DNA of 64,000 nucleotides from Epinephelus fuscoguttatus (lineage: Eukaryota > Chordata > Actinopteri > Perciformes > Serranidae). A program made the position numbers and the translations under genes. Below the pieces are notes generated by a model, which made no database searches, was not told the origin of the DNA, and was given only the letters and a program-made list of their open reading frames with translations. Positions within the stretch are counted from its first letter, which is position 1. Every line of letters begins with the position of its first letter. The stretch is from NCBI RefSeq assembly GCF_011397635.1, contig NC_064759.1, forward strand, positions 11,986,428-12,050,427. The letters are read 5' to 3'. This document shows positions 62,600 to 64,000 of this stretch, piece by piece.

Positions 62600-64000
62600 C
62601 AAGTGGGGTGCGTTTGATTTATAACACCGCAGTGGTAGTACTTTTCACATCCCTATTGAATTCCCGCAACCGGTCAGTCCCTGAGTTATAAATCGAGCAC
62701 ATCCGGTACCTATCTGTGGTGACCTCACTTCACCACTTTAATAACAACAGGACAATAAAATATGACGCTTCTAGTAATATTTATTAATATTTATGTGCAT
62801 ATTATTGATTTTATCCTGTAGTATAGTCTATTTTATCTTGTATCCACCGCCTGCTTTGACGTTGTCATGAATTTATTGTTTATTTTAATTTAGTTTATTA
62901 AGCTCCCCATTAGCTACTGCATTGCAGCAGCTATTCTTCCTGAGGTCCCCAACTTCACATTTGTGACTGCACACAAAACAACTCACATAATAATCACACA
63001 ATAATTAAGATATATGCATTTTCATGATCTCAGTTGATAAGTAACTGCCGGTTTGGGGATAAATTTTGTTCTGATTACCTGATGATGCTCCATAACTGTA
63101 ATATTAGAGCAAGTATTGACCTAATACTATACATCCACATTTGTATGTTACAATACACACACTACATGTGCATTAAAAGGAATACTTCCTTGGAAAAACA
63201 ATGTTTTTACCCTGCATGAAGTTAATTACAGCATATGAATCACATAGGTCACCTTGTCGTCATACCAGTTGATTTAAACTAATTAAAATGAACTAGTAAC
63301 TGTACTTAAGTACAGTTCTGAGATACTTGTACCTTATTTGAGTATTTGAAATTATGCATACTTTAATTACAGACTGAAATGTTACACATTTCTTCTACTA
63401 CACTCATTTGACAAATATAATGGGCTACTTTAAAGAATAACACATATAATGAACATATAGGCAGTTAAAAAAAATATGTTAGCTTTACTCTATTATACTA
63501 TGACAAGCAAAAATATTTAAATGTAGCCTTTATGTTAATGGATGGGTAATTACAAACCAATACATTTCATTATATAACATTGACAGGATATGTACTTTAA
63601 CTTTTGATACTTAGAGTAGTCTACATTTTGCTGGAAAGACACATTCTTTACAGGTTTTACTTGTAATGGAGTATTTTTACATCATGTGGCTTTTTTTAAC
63701 TTTAGAAAAGCATTTGAATAGTTCTTCCACCACTGAGCGTGACAGAAATGTAAGTTCAAAGAACATAAAAAGGACTAGGATGTGTCCAGGGGTTTGGGTT
63801 GCTCTTTGAATTTTGTGTTCTGACAGTTTGTGTCATCTGACGTTGTGCAGTCTGTAATCCAATCAGGCAGAGAGAGAGAGAGAGAGAGAGTGTAATCCAT
63901 GTTAATCCCACATCCAGAGAGCGAGAGAGAAACCTCAGATAGGATGGGTCATTAAAACAGTTGAAGGACAGCAGTAATCTCTGAAGGCACCGCAACCTTT
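62600..64000. other. Upstream flank of rad54b; no gene seen
   Basis: 63290-63735 is a decayed minus-strand copy of the hAT-type family at 47639 (its right edge TTCTTCCACCACTGAG). A GA microsatellite occupies 63869-63890. No exon is recognisable. Confidence 0.55.

Overview
This is a eukaryotic window, almost certainly from a ray-finned (percomorph-type) fish. Its genes have GT-AG introns, there are no bacterial-style operons, and the repeats are typical of teleosts: a Tc1 transposon, many short hAT-type elements with 8-bp target duplications, tRNA-derived SINEs, pieces of L1-like and other LINEs, and microsatellites. The sequence alone does not identify the species.

Four protein-coding genes are present, all on the minus strand. 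Reading from high to low coordinates they are rad54b (CDS 60784-47355), fsbp (58483-56713, nested inside rad54b intron 2), gem (30201-28772) and cdh17 (24116-4395). RAD54B-FSBP-GEM-CDH17 is also the order on human chromosome 8q22, so the neighbourhood independently supports the names. I read exon boundaries from splice sites and reading frame. The frames close exactly: cdh17 18 coding exons/865 aa, gem 4/306 aa, rad54b 15/943 aa, fsbp 2/320 aa.

Layout: 1-1390 is a Tc1 transposon cut by the window edge. 1391-3740 is intergenic. 3750-26100 is cdh17, a seven-repeat intestinal/renal-type cadherin. Its introns hold a SINE, a fold-back element, two LINE fragments, a hAT element and a 2.1-kb minisatellite. 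26.2-28.1 kb is intergenic. 28.1-30.7 kb is gem, an RGK small GTPase. 30.8-47.0 kb is a gene-free, repeat-rich interval with several transposons whose ends can be placed to the base. 47.0-62.6 kb is rad54b with nested fsbp. 62.6-64.0 kb is upstream flank with an old repeat and a GA microsatellite.

The genes are functionally unrelated (cell adhesion, calcium-channel/cytoskeleton control, recombinational repair, transcriptional repression) and are held together by old synteny. I found no RNA gene, CRISPR array or new multi-gene system. The most interesting points are an extra 51-codon exon in cdh17 repeat EC2, loss of the RGD motif known in human CDH17, a hAT element that makes up nearly all of the last rad54b intron, and two hAT elements with related but swapped ends.
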